In this document: positions 15,573-24,048 of the stretch, in pieces
Layout of the letters: each line of letters opens with the position of its first letter
Numbering within the stretch: the first letter of the stretch is position 1
Assembly (NCBI GenBank): GCA_002336675.1
Contig: DDEI01000021.1
Location: 1-35,461, forward strand
DNA: 35,461 nucleotides
DNA from: Flavobacteriales bacterium UBA1958
Lineage (GTDB): Bacteria; Bacteroidota; Bacteroidia; Flavobacteriales_D; Sanyastnellaceae
Reading direction: 5' to 3'
Notes under the pieces: generated by a model
Seen by the model: the letters and a program-made list of their open reading frames with translations, nothing else
What the model was told of the DNA's origin: nothing
Database searches by the model: none
Program-made: the position numbers and the translations under genes

Positions 15573-15976
15573 AAAACACAGGGCAATTACTATCTTCATA
15601 ACTACCTAATAAACCTTCTCAAACACGAATATACGATGAATAGTGCACTAACCTTTATGCTAAACGAATTCTCAGTTCACGCTTTTGCTTTGCAAGACAA
15701 TAAAACTTTTTTGAATAAAAAATTAAATTCAATAAGTGACTTTAACGTCGCAAAATATTCCCGAACCGTTCAACAGCGCAATGAAAACATTTATTATTCT
15801 GAAGTATTCTATCTAACTGATTTACAGTAAGTTTATGGGCATTACGTTTGACTTCAAAGAATAATTTTCACTTTAATTCATTATCGGTTTTATTTTATTT
15901 ACGCGAGCAAATAGATGTTCTCATTTATTATTGAGGTTTAATACTAATTATAGGGCTTTAAAGAGTCGTAGTTTCA
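15573..15976. other. Long non-coding stretch upstream of pheT
   Basis: About 400 AT-rich bases without a convincing gene. A 64-codon frame (15636-15830, plus) exists, but has no signal peptide, domain or start context, and its composition is that of random AT-rich DNA. No tRNA cloverleaf or strong hairpin was found. The right end leads into the pheT promoter box. The rest may be decayed coding sequence or a long upstream region. Confidence 0.5.
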
Positions 15977-15984
15977 TAAATTTG
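15977..15984 (+). promoter_or_regulatory. Bacteroidota-type -7 promoter box for pheT
   Basis: TAAATTTG is an exact TAnnTTTG match 22 bases before the pheT ATG. A TTTA at 15957-15960, 16 bases upstream, is the only weak -33 candidate. The predicted leader of about 16 nt leaves no room for an attenuator. Confidence 0.55.
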
Positions 15985-16006
15985 TATCTGTTCGAAAAAA
16001 GGATTT

Positions 16007-18427
16007 ATGAAAGTATCACTAGACTGGCTGAAAGACTTCGCTGACATCGCATTACCACAGCAAGAAATCGCTTCTATATTAACTGACATAGGGTTAGAGG
16101 TAGAGAAGTTAGAACCCGTAGATCTCATTAAAGGAGGCTTAAAAGGGGTGATAGTAGGAGAAGTTTTAGAGAAACGACAACACCCAAACGCGGATAGATT
16201 AAGCATAACCAAAGTAAACATAGGAGGGTCTGAAGCACTACAGATTGTTTGTGGCGCGCCTAATGTAGCGCAAGGTCAGAAAGTAATGGTTTCAACCATT
16301 GGAGCAGAACTTCACCCTATATCGGGTGATTCTTTTAAAATAAAGAAAGGAAAAATAAGAGGCGAGGTCTCAGATGGGATGCTCTGCGCAGAAGGTGAGC
16401 TAGGTTTGGGAAAAGGTCATGACGGAATTATGGTTCTAGATTCTCAAACAATTCCAGGAACACCTGCTGCAGAACACCTAGGACTTCCAAGTGACACCTG
16501 TATAGAAATAGGCCTAACTCCCAACAGAACTGATGCTCTGGGGCACTTGGGAGTAGCCAGAGATTTGTTGGTCGGACTAAAACACTCGAATACTGAATCT
16601 AAAAAAAACCTCGAGTTAAAACCTCTAGAGTTTAGTCATCATCCTATTAGGGATAATAAGACGTTCAAAATAGCTATTGAAAATCCAGAGGATTGTGAAA
16701 AATACTTAGGAGCAGTAATAAAAGGAGTGACTGTTAAAGAGTCTTGTGAGTTAATCAAAAGAAGGCTTAAAACTATAGGGGTAGAACCCATAAATAATAT
16801 TGTAGATATAACTAACTATGTTCTCCATGAACTTGGACACCCCTTGCATGCTTTCGATCTAGATGTAATAGGATCCAATGAAGTTAAGGTGATGAGGGCT
16901 AAAGAAGGTATTAAGTTCACCACGCTTGATGGAAAGGAGAGAATACTAGATAAAAATGATATTACTATCTCAGATGCTAATTCTAAAGCGTTATGCTTGG
17001 CAGGTGTGTTTGGCGGAATTGACTCTGGAGTATCTGTTAAAACAACTAATATATTCCTAGAATGCGCTGTTTTCGATGCTATTAGCGTTAGAAAAACCGC
17101 AAAACGACACCAACTAAACACCGATGCATCATTTAGATTTGAAAGAGGGGTAGATCCTGACATGTGTAACCCTGCAATTTCGAGAGCTATAGATTTAATT
17201 CTAAAGCATGCCGGTGGCTCTCTAGAACAAGGTGTTATAAATACGACTTCTAAAACAAGAGAGAAATGTAAAATTGACTTTTCCCCTATACGATGCCAGA
17301 AGATGATCGGGCTTGATATTCCATTTTCTAAAATGGAAAATATCTTAACAGATCTAGATTTTGAAATTGAAAAAACAGAAGGAAACACCACTTGGATCTG
17401 CTACGCACCTAAATACAGAGTAGATGTCACTAGAGAGGCTGATGTAATAGAAGAGATTCTTAGGATATACGGATACAATAACATCCCTCTGCCTAAGAAA
17501 CTAAACACTTCTCTCTCTTATTTTAATCAAAATAACTCAGAGAGTATTAGAACGGGAGTAGCTGACATGCTTAGCTCTCAAGGGTTTAATGAAATCATAA
17601 ATAACAGCCTAACCGTAGAAGAACATTCTAGTGTGTGCAGCTCAGAAGTTTTTGGTGAAGCTGTAAAATTACTAAATCCACTCAGTAAGGATTTAGCAGA
17701 GTTAAGAACGAACTTGGCTTACAACATGCTTCAAGCGGCTTCATTTAATATGAACAGAAAGTCTTCAAACCTCATGTTTTATGAGTTCGGCAATGTCTAT
17801 GCAAAAGCAGAATCTAGCTATAAAGAAAAACACCTACTAGGGCTGCTGAAGTCTGGCCTTACTCAAAAAGAAGGTTGGCTAAATGGAAAAGTGAAAACTG
17901 AAATGGTTCATTTAGTTCAAAGTATTGAATCTGTGTTACAAAACATTAATGCTCCTTATTCCATATGTCAAACTGGAGGTTCGCTAGAGATAAAATCGAA
18001 AAAAGTCATTATAGGAAGTGCCCGAAAAGCCACAAATAAAGAACTGAAGCATTTCAACATAAAGCAGGACGTGTTTCTATGCTTTTTAGATTGGACTGCA
18101 ATTCAGAAGGTAAATACTCCTGCGATTAAATATTCTTCCGTTTCGAAATTTCCTGAAGTTCAAAGAGATTTAAGCTTACTTATAGATGAAAAAATAAAAT
18201 ATGAAGAGCTAGAAGCGATGGCCAAACAAATGGGGGGTAAAATACTAAAAGGCGTATCCTTATTTGATGTTTATGAAGGCAACAATCTGCCTAAAGGAAA
18301 GAAGAGTTATGCGCTTAGATACACTCTTGGAGATCACTCAAAAACTTTAGAGGAAAAGACCATAGAAAAGACTATAGAACGTATTCTAAACGGCTACATG
18401 AAACATTTCCAAGCTGAACTAAGATAG
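16007..18427 (+). CDS. pheT: Phenylalanyl-tRNA synthetase beta subunit
   Basis: An 806-residue beta subunit of the heterotetrameric Phe-tRNA synthetase, supplying tRNA binding and editing. Domains in order: an N-terminal part (MKVSLDWLKDFADI), an OB-fold tRNA-binding domain (about 40-150, with RQHPNADRLSITKVNIG and QIVCGAPNVAQGQKV), the B3/B4 editing domain (about 210-400, with NNIVDITNYVLHELGHPLHAFD and RFERGVDPDM), the B5 domain (about 405-480, ending PKYRVDVTREADVIEEILRIYGY), a catalytic-like core, and the ferredoxin-like anticodon-binding domain at the C-terminus (about 710-806, starting SSVSKFPEVQRDLSLLID). Length and order are normal. It is transcribed alone from a TAnnTTTG box and ends at a palindromic terminator. 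Its partner pheS is 2.7 kb away on the other strand. Confidence 0.97.
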   Translation: MKVSLDWLKDFADIALPQQEIASILTDIGLEVEKLEPVDLIKGGLKGVIVGEVLEKRQHPNADRLSITKVNIGGSEALQIVCGAPNVAQGQKVMVSTIGAELHPISGDSFKIKKGKIRGEVSDGMLCAEGELGLGKGHDGIMVLDSQTIPGTPAAEHLGLPSDTCIEIGLTPNRTDALGHLGVARDLLVGLKHSNTESKKNLELKPLEFSHHPIRDNKTFKIAIENPEDCEKYLGAVIKGVTVKESCELIKRRLKTIGVEPINNIVDITNYVLHELGHPLHAFDLDVIGSNEVKVMRAKEGIKFTTLDGKERILDKNDITISDANSKALCLAGVFGGIDSGVSVKTTNIFLECAVFDAISVRKTAKRHQLNTDASFRFERGVDPDMCNPAISRAIDLILKHAGGSLEQGVINTTSKTREKCKIDFSPIRCQKMIGLDIPFSKMENILTDLDFEIEKTEGNTTWICYAPKYRVDVTREADVIEEILRIYGYNNIPLPKKLNTSLSYFNQNNSESIRTGVADMLSSQGFNEIINNSLTVEEHSSVCSSEVFGEAVKLLNPLSKDLAELRTNLAYNMLQAASFNMNRKSSNLMFYEFGNVYAKAESSYKEKHLLGLLKSGLTQKEGWLNGKVKTEMVHLVQSIESVLQNINAPYSICQTGGSLEIKSKKVIIGSARKATNKELKHFNIKQDVFLCFLDWTAIQKVNTPAIKYSSVSKFPEVQRDLSLLIDEKIKYEELEAMAKQMGGKILKGVSLFDVYEGNNLPKGKKSYALRYTLGDHSKTLEEKTIEKTIERILNGYMKHFQAELR

Positions 18428-18466
18428 ATTTCTTAGTCACTTATTAAATCAATATTTCCTCATAAG

Positions 18467-18498
18467 TAAAAAGGCGACTCAATTGAGTCGCCTTTTTA
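18467..18498. terminator. Perfect palindromic bidirectional terminator
   Basis: A 32-bp perfect palindrome centred at 18482.5, core GGCGACTCAATTGAGTCGCC, flanked by five A on the left and five T on the right. It folds into an uninterrupted stem on both strands with a T-run after it, between the convergent ends of pheT and the PpiD-like gene. Confidence 0.9.
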
Positions 18499-18522
18499 TT
18501 TGAAGGGTATTTAATTTTACTC

Positions 18523-20589
18523 CTATCTATTCCTTTCGTCCTTTACCAATTGAGTAGTAAGTGAGGATTTAATTCTATTATATAAGTTCCCAAAAGAAGT
18601 TTGAAGTAGAGCTTGGTCGTCAGAATAACTAGCTTTTTCAGGAGCAAGTGTTTTATCAATAACCTGAATTACAACTACTCCCTGATCTCCTTTCACCACT
18701 CTAGTAATGGCGTCAGCCGGGGATCCAAATGCTAAACCTACAGCTTCTGGCTCATTATTTCCTAATCCATTTAGGTTATTAGAACTGAACGTTAAATTCG
18801 CTGTTTTCTTAGTAGAACCATCCACAGCGTCCTTAACCTCATCTAAGTTCCCTTCTGCCATAGCGCTTTTTACAAACGTGAACTTTGCCTCTTTAAGAGC
18901 GTCTTCTCTCATATCATCCTCTACCGTTGAAAACTCAGGAGTCTTTTCATCTTGAATTTTAGAAACTGTGGCCACTACGAATTTTCCGTCTACATCAAAT
19001 ATTTTCGAAACGTCATCTAGATCAACATCTCTAGAGTTTACCCACCTCACTATGGGCTCTGAACCAGTCAATCCTGAAACAGTTCTACTCGTTTTGTTAA
19101 TCTTCTTTTCTATTACAGAAAGTCCTTGCTCCTCAGCTGTAGCCATAAGCTCTTCACCAGAAGTATATTGCAACGCAAAAGAACTTACGTCTGAATACAG
19201 CTCATCTTGAGTAGAATCAGAGGCTTTAATTTCTCTTGAGATTACTGCTAGAATAGAGTTTTTTCCGTCATACTCAAAAGTAGTAGCTTCTGAAATACTT
19301 ACTCCACCCGGAACTTCTGATATTTTAATAGCTCCTTTTTCAGCATTTATAAGAATGCTTCTCAACTGATTTCTTACTTTTTCGTCTGGATCAATTTCAT
19401 CCTCTGGAGATAACCAACCTAGAGAACCTCCTTTGTCAGAGTTGCTCTCATCTGCAGACCATTTAGCCGCTAGGCTAGAGAAACTAGACCCCCCTTCTAA
19501 AAGGGTTTTTATACTGTCTGCCAAGGTTAATACAGAATCTTTTTCTACTCTCTGAAATCCAGATTTTAAAAAAATATGTCTTGCATTGACTCTGCTTACT
19601 ATTGGCTTTTTCTCTATAATTTTTGCTAATTTATATACTCCTCCATCTTCATAGGGACCTACAACATCACCAACATTTCCTTTGTTTAATAAAGAATCTG
19701 TTACTCCAGCTGTCGTTCCAGCTGCATAAGTTTCTTTTCTGTAAATCCTATCGTCTGAATGATCAATCACATAAAGACTATCATCTTTACTAGAAATAAA
19801 CTTAGTTTTAAACTCTGCCAGCTCACTCATTAAAAGAGATGAATCCTGAGGAGATGCAAATACATCATACTCTAAATACCTCACTTCTCTGAAAGGTCTT
19901 TGCTGATACTGAGCGTTGTTCTTATTCCTATTAAAGAAGCTCTTCACTTCACTATCTGAGACAGTGACAGTAGAATCAGATAAGTCTGAATACTTCACAG
20001 AAACAAAAGAAACACTTGCCTTATCGTTCTTTAAAAGATAGTCTCTCTCTGCATCTATAGAATTAGCATACATTCCCTTTCTTAATAAAGATTCAAGCTT
20101 TTCGAGCTTATATCTCTTTATAATCAGTGATTTTCGAGCCCTTGCGATAAAAACAGGCTGCGTTTCGAATAATTCTTGAGCTTTAGCTCTGGTCTCATCA
20201 TTCACAACTCCCCCATAATAAGCTTGTTTTACAAATGTAGATGGACTAATACCAAGAATAACATCTTCGTATTCTTCATCTCCTAGTAAATATCCAGCAG
20301 CATCTAAATCCTCAGCGTATAGCGTTTCATTCACGAGGTCAGTCCAAGCGGCACTAGAAATGTCATCATCTCCTCTGTAAAGGTTAGACTGCTGAACAGC
20401 CAAAAGATCTTTCTGAAACGACCCTTGGTTGATTACCTTTCCATTTATTTCTCCAATAGTCTCACTTCCCGGTGTTTTACCAAAAAGAGACATTACAGCG
20501 TCATAAGGAACAAGGAAGCCTAACATACCTATCCCGATAAAGAAAATGAGAAGGCCTCTTCTTTTTCGAATGTTTTCAATCATTGCCAT
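18523..20589 (-). CDS. PpiD/SurA-like membrane-anchored periplasmic folding factor
   Basis: A 688-residue protein with one N-terminal membrane anchor (about 13-31) after a short basic cytoplasmic tail, and the remainder in the periplasm. The N-terminal periplasmic part is SurA_N/PpiD-like (IGEINGKVINQGSFQKDLLAV, then WTDLVNETLYAEDLDAAGY). A parvulin (rotamase) domain lies at about 340-440: NARHIFLKSGF at its start, ADSIKTLLEGGSSFSSLAAKWSADES and KGGSLGWLSP inside. The last 250 residues are a second chaperone-like or degenerate parvulin region. Such proteins assist folding of newly translocated proteins at the SecYEG exit. The bacteroidetal form is longer than E. coli PpiD (623). It is the last gene of the envelope run but has its own exact promoter box at 20619-20626, so it may also be expressed separately. 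Confidence 0.88.
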   Translation of the reverse strand: MAMIENIRKRRGLLIFFIGIGMLGFLVPYDAVMSLFGKTPGSETIGEINGKVINQGSFQKDLLAVQQSNLYRGDDDISSAAWTDLVNETLYAEDLDAAGYLLGDEEYEDVILGISPSTFVKQAYYGGVVNDETRAKAQELFETQPVFIARARKSLIIKRYKLEKLESLLRKGMYANSIDAERDYLLKNDKASVSFVSVKYSDLSDSTVTVSDSEVKSFFNRNKNNAQYQQRPFREVRYLEYDVFASPQDSSLLMSELAEFKTKFISSKDDSLYVIDHSDDRIYRKETYAAGTTAGVTDSLLNKGNVGDVVGPYEDGGVYKLAKIIEKKPIVSRVNARHIFLKSGFQRVEKDSVLTLADSIKTLLEGGSSFSSLAAKWSADESNSDKGGSLGWLSPEDEIDPDEKVRNQLRSILINAEKGAIKISEVPGGVSISEATTFEYDGKNSILAVISREIKASDSTQDELYSDVSSFALQYTSGEELMATAEEQGLSVIEKKINKTSRTVSGLTGSEPIVRWVNSRDVDLDDVSKIFDVDGKFVVATVSKIQDEKTPEFSTVEDDMREDALKEAKFTFVKSAMAEGNLDEVKDAVDGSTKKTANLTFSSNNLNGLGNNEPEAVGLAFGSPADAITRVVKGDQGVVVIQVIDKTLAPEKASYSDDQALLQTSFGNLYNRIKSSLTTQLVKDERNR

Positions 20590-20618
20590 AGCTAAGTCTT
20601 TTAAATTTTTAAGATCGG

Positions 20619-20626
20619 CAAAGTTA
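20619..20626 (-). promoter_or_regulatory. Bacteroidota-type -7 promoter box for the PpiD-like gene
   Basis: The minus strand reads TAACTTTG, an exact TAnnTTTG match in the 62-base gap after the CNNM gene. The predicted start lies about 25 bases before the ATG at 20589. A TTTT about 20 bases upstream is a weak -33 candidate. Confidence 0.5.
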
Positions 20627-20651
20627 GTGATGTTTCGGCAGCTATAAAAGC

Positions 20652-21917
20652 TTAATTATCGTTAATACTCAATTTAACCTCTTCTATTTTAGTGTCTGTA
20701 ACTGATAGAACTGTGAGCACAAATTTCTCGATGAGAACATTAGAGTTCTTCTTAGGAATGTCTTCAAGATAATGCACTATCATACCTCCAAGCGTCTCAT
20801 ACTGACCATTCTCAGGCAATGAGAACCCGTATTTATGATTTAAATAATCAATTTCTAACCTAGCGCTTAGCTTGTATTCATTATCGGAAATCCTAACCTC
20901 CGTTAATTCATCTAGATCATGTTCATCTTCTATCTCACCAAACAGCTCTTCTACGATGTCTTCTATGGTTACTATCCCGGAAGTTCCTCCAAACTCATCA
21001 ACAACAACCGCTAAATTTCTCTTTTGTTTGATTAACTGTTCTAGCAATTCATTGGCCGGCATAGGCTCAGGGACTATACTAACCGGCCTGATTACCGTCT
21101 TGATACTATCAGGTTTATTAAATAGCTCTGAAGAATGCACGTAACCAATTATATTATCTACTGTTTCTCTGTATACCAAAACTTTTGATAAACCAGTGTC
21201 TATGAATTGCTGCCTTAGAGTTTCTATAGACTCGTCTATGTTTAGCGTTACTAATTCATTCCTAGGAACCTGGCAATCTCTAGCCTTGAGATCTTTGAAG
21301 TCTAAGGCGTTTTGTAATATTTGGATCTCATGATCCAAATCTTGTTGTGCTTCTTCACTAAACTCTCTCAGATAATAGTTCAAATCAATATTACCAAACG
21401 CAATCTCCTCACTATTCATGTCTCCCTTAACGACGAAAGAGATTAGTGTTTTAGATAGCCAACTGATAAACTTGGCTAAAGGATACAATAGATAATAAAT
21501 GAACGTAAGAGGTAGAGAAAAAATATTCAGCCATTTATTCGGTTTTAACCCAAAAAAAGCCTTTGGAAGAAATTCTGCGGTCACAAGCACCATTATGGTG
21601 GAGATAAATGTCTTTAAAAGCAAAGAAATAACTCTAGACTCCATCAAAAAAGAAGATTGATTTACGATTAAATCAGTGATTAAATTTCCTGTATAAATCC
21701 CGTAAATCACAATGGAAATATTATTCCCTATCAGCATAGCGCTAATAAAAACCTTCTTACTATCAAGCAACTTAGACACCAACTTGGCTGCAAAAGAGCC
21801 CTGTTCTCTATCTAATTGAACTTTTAACCTATTGACAGACACAAAAGCAATCTCCATTCCAGAGAAAAAAGCTGAGAATAGTAGTGTTATAAAAATAATA
21901 ATAAGACTTGTGGTCAT
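20652..21917 (-). CDS. CNNM/CorC-family (hemolysin-like) membrane protein with CBS pair
   Basis: A 421-residue inner-membrane protein. An N-terminal CNNM domain with about four hydrophobic segments (1-20, 55-75, 105-125, 130-155; FFSGMEIAFVSVNRLKVQ is the family signature) is followed by a CBS-domain pair (about 200-325, with VPRNELVTL, LVYRETVDNIIGYVHSSEL and VVDEFGGTSGIVTIEDIVEELFGEI) and a CorC_HlyC C-terminal domain (about 340-415, starting YKLSARLEIDYLNHKY). Members of the family include Mg2+ or Co2+ exporters. It is a paralogue of the GldE protein encoded at 26756-28099 in the same run, but is shorter at both ends. It is downstream of lptC and the two-TM gene. The transported ion cannot be read from the sequence. 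Confidence 0.9.
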   Translation of the reverse strand: MTTSLIIIFITLLFSAFFSGMEIAFVSVNRLKVQLDREQGSFAAKLVSKLLDSKKVFISAMLIGNNISIVIYGIYTGNLITDLIVNQSSFLMESRVISLLLKTFISTIMVLVTAEFLPKAFFGLKPNKWLNIFSLPLTFIYYLLYPLAKFISWLSKTLISFVVKGDMNSEEIAFGNIDLNYYLREFSEEAQQDLDHEIQILQNALDFKDLKARDCQVPRNELVTLNIDESIETLRQQFIDTGLSKVLVYRETVDNIIGYVHSSELFNKPDSIKTVIRPVSIVPEPMPANELLEQLIKQKRNLAVVVDEFGGTSGIVTIEDIVEELFGEIEDEHDLDELTEVRISDNEYKLSARLEIDYLNHKYGFSLPENGQYETLGGMIVHYLEDIPKKNSNVLIEKFVLTVLSVTDTKIEEVKLSINDN

Positions 21918-21931
21918 TCTACTTTTTCGAT

Positions 21932-22132
21932 TTAGGAAAACTTAGACACCTGAAACCTCTTCCAACCATACATCATGAAACAGATCAATGAAATAACCAA
22001 GTAAGTATAAATCCCCTCTGATTCAGGACTAAAACAAATAATTCCTGCAACGATAAGTCCTGTCACTGCCATACCTAACCAAACGTACATTACTATTCGG
22101 TTAATACCGGTAAGCTGATTTTTATCTATCAT
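21932..22132 (-). CDS. Small two-TM inner-membrane protein
   Basis: A 66-residue protein with two hydrophobic helices (about 13-31, VMYVWLGMAVTGLIVAGI; about 42-55, YTYLVISLICFMMY) joined by a short polar loop, and a basic C-terminal end (GWKRFQVSKF). Its ATG overlaps the lptC stop codon (ATGA), so it is translated in coupling with lptC, which supports a real gene despite its size. Similar short two-helix proteins sit at this position in other Bacteroidota, between lptC and the CNNM gene. No function is known. A role in the LptC/Lpt inner-membrane assembly is a guess based only on location. Confidence 0.78.
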   Translation of the reverse strand: MIDKNQLTGINRIVMYVWLGMAVTGLIVAGIICFSPESEGIYTYLVISLICFMMYGWKRFQVSKFS

Positions 22133-22701
22133 TTTTGGTTTGTATTTTCTCTCTCTGGTACTATTATTTTCGAATTGGCAGGGTTTAGAATCGTATACTT
22201 TTTAAAACCCGCATCAGCTCTTAACCCTTCTCCAAAAATAACATTATCTCCTTTATGAATTTCGATTGGAAAATCTGTAACAATTAAATTACTATCCTGA
22301 TATAAAGTTAACTCCTCAGTCATCAAAACATCTCCTTCAGCGTTTTTTAATCTAACAGAGTCTCTCGCTATGACTGTATTTTTAGATTTAAGATAGGTTC
22401 CTTCCTTAGATGTTAATAAAGCATCCACATTTTCAGCAGCATCAAACATTTCTACTCGAACATAAACACTGGCTTCCAGATTTTCATTTTCAAATTGATT
22501 CATTTCACCTGAAGATATTCGGTGAAGTAACTTTCCTTTTTCAGTGTAATCGAAGGATCCGTTCTTTATAGTTTGTGAGGGAAGTATAGAGCCATCATTT
22601 GCAGACTCGATCTCTTCCATGGTATTTTGACATGAAAAAAGTATTCCGGCCATTATATAAAAGGCCGGAATAGATAAATAATTATATTTTTTCTTTTTCA
22701 A
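22129..22701 (-). CDS. lptC: LptC-like periplasmic component of lipopolysaccharide export
   Basis: A 190-residue envelope protein. LptC passes lipopolysaccharide from the LptBFG transporter to LptA at the inner membrane. After a basic start the hydrophobic segment ends in LFSC (Cys24), a lipobox, so this version looks like a lipoprotein rather than the transmembrane-anchored E. coli form. The remainder is a series of short beta strands of the LptA/LptC jellyroll: VYVRVEMFDAAENVDALLTS, GTYLKSKNTVIARDSVRLKN, GDVLMTEELTLYQDSNLIV and EIHKGDNVIFGEGLRADAGF. The start is TTG directly after the stop of the upstream repeat-protein gene, and it gives a complete signal. An internal ATG (Met17) would destroy it. 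The assignment is family-level and firm. Confidence 0.85.
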   Translation of the reverse strand: MKKKKYNYLSIPAFYIMAGILFSCQNTMEEIESANDGSILPSQTIKNGSFDYTEKGKLLHRISSGEMNQFENENLEASVYVRVEMFDAAENVDALLTSKEGTYLKSKNTVIARDSVRLKNAEGDVLMTEELTLYQDSNLIVTDFPIEIHKGDNVIFGEGLRADAGFKKYTILNPANSKIIVPERENTNQK

Positions 22702-24036
22702 TTAATCTGAAATTCTAACCGTAGTGCTAACCCCACAGCAGTTATAAGAAGATCCGACTTCAACTCCTTGCTGAAATACAGTTCTTTTTACAGGCCAGCC
22801 TTTTCTCACTGAGGACATACTCCTATTCGCTTTTTCAGCTAATGAAGGGTCTACTCTCTTAGCCTTAGCGTAGTAATCATAGGATACCCAATATTTACCT
22901 CTACCTTCAAAATCGTCCTTGCAGTTACTGTTACTCCAAGCATCTGCTAAAATTAAATACCCATCACCGCTGTTAGGATCGGCTGCTAGAATCTGACGAG
23001 CATAATTTTTAGCTTTTGATGTTTCTTTATTTAAGTTGGCTATTTGACCAGCTCTTTGTAAGTAGCTCATCATCTCACCACAATCTTCAGTTTTACATCT
23101 AGTCGCAGCTAACTCTATCCACCTCAAAGACTCCTGATACATCTCCCCTTTTAACAGGATTAGCCCTATAGAGTATGCCGACTTTGCGGAACCGTCATCT
23201 GTCTCGGGAACCCATTTCGCATATTCGTCGCTCTCTGTGCACTCCTTTAAAGTTAAAATGGTTACGGCAGTCTTCATAGTCTCGGCATCTCCCTCAACCA
23301 CCAAGTTATTCTTCAATAGACTCAACAAAGACTCACAATCTGACTCTACCTGAAGAAAAATCTTCAGTAGATTTTTTCTCACTTTTTCATAGCTGGCTTT
23401 CTGCGCCTCTTTTTTAGCGAGAACTATACCTCCATCTACAAAATCACTTATCCTCACGAATTCTTTTAAAAGCTCTATTTTTTTATTCACCTTCATTAGA
23501 GAATCCTTGGACTCTAAAGCCGAAGCGTACTGTTTATAGATAGTGTAATAATAGCTTTGCAAAGCAGAAGCAGCACTTCTCTCTTTACCACTATCAACAG
23601 ACGGCTTTAAGTAAGTCTGTGCTTTTTCATACTCAGCGGGTCTGTATTTAAATAGCTGCGTGCCATACTTTCCTTGAACGTAAGCCTTTTTTCTAGGGAA
23701 ATATTCTATTCTAGCATCATACATATGCAATAGAGAATCCAAATACATCTGCTGCAAAATAGAATCACTTTTATTCTTTTTCATAAATGCAGAAAAGTAC
23801 TTGGCTCCTTCTGTGTATAATTTTTCACTGACACATGGAGGACAAATTCCTTTTACTTTCAACCAAGATTGGTAAGCTACATCTACACTCCCTTGCTCTC
23901 TGTCTCCCTGCCAGATACCATAAGCTTCTCTGCAAAGAGTTTTCTGATCTTCTGTTTCTCCCCAGCACGCTTCATCTTGGGCATAATTTGAAGTAAATAA
24001 TAAAGTGCCTAGTGCTAAAATTAAAATTCGTTTCAT
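22702..24036 (-). CDS. Cysteine-rich periplasmic helical-repeat (TPR-like) protein
   Basis: A 444-residue exported protein with signal peptide (cleavage after NYAQ, about residue 20). The body is alpha-helical repeats: SVDVAYQSWLKVKGICPPC and AYSIGLILLKGEMYQESLRWIELAATRC look like TPR helices, and the last part (DPNSGDGYLILADAWSNSNC, then YYAKAKRVDPSLAEKA) has the TPR pattern with characteristic Asp-Pro. It contains 11 cysteines, including CPPC (65-68), CKTEDC and a C-terminal YNCCG, many for a periplasmic protein of this group. A conserved role in envelope assembly is suggested by its place between the barrel protein and lptC (stop directly adjacent to the lptC TTG), but no function is established. 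I do not recognise a named gene. Confidence 0.82.
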   Translation of the reverse strand: MKRILILALGTLLFTSNYAQDEACWGETEDQKTLCREAYGIWQGDREQGSVDVAYQSWLKVKGICPPCVSEKLYTEGAKYFSAFMKKNKSDSILQQMYLDSLLHMYDARIEYFPRKKAYVQGKYGTQLFKYRPAEYEKAQTYLKPSVDSGKERSAASALQSYYYTIYKQYASALESKDSLMKVNKKIELLKEFVRISDFVDGGIVLAKKEAQKASYEKVRKNLLKIFLQVESDCESLLSLLKNNLVVEGDAETMKTAVTILTLKECTESDEYAKWVPETDDGSAKSAYSIGLILLKGEMYQESLRWIELAATRCKTEDCGEMMSYLQRAGQIANLNKETSKAKNYARQILAADPNSGDGYLILADAWSNSNCKDDFEGRGKYWVSYDYYAKAKRVDPSLAEKANRSMSSVRKGWPVKRTVFQQGVEVGSSYNCCGVSTTVRISD

Positions 24037-24048
24037 CTCTCTTGTTGT

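Noticed and set aside
15636..15830. 64-codon plus-strand reading frame
   Set aside because: It has no domain, signal, conserved pattern or start context, and is consistent with chance in AT-rich DNA. It is described under the non-coding stretch instead.
15989..16006. AAGGA before pheT as a Shine-Dalgarno site
   Set aside because: It looks like one, but most genes in the window have none and bacteroidetal ribosomes occlude the anti-SD, so it is probably chance.
16816..17391. 191-codon minus-strand frame inside pheT
   Set aside because: It is the antisense shadow of the B3/B4 and B5 domains of pheT and has no recognisable domain.
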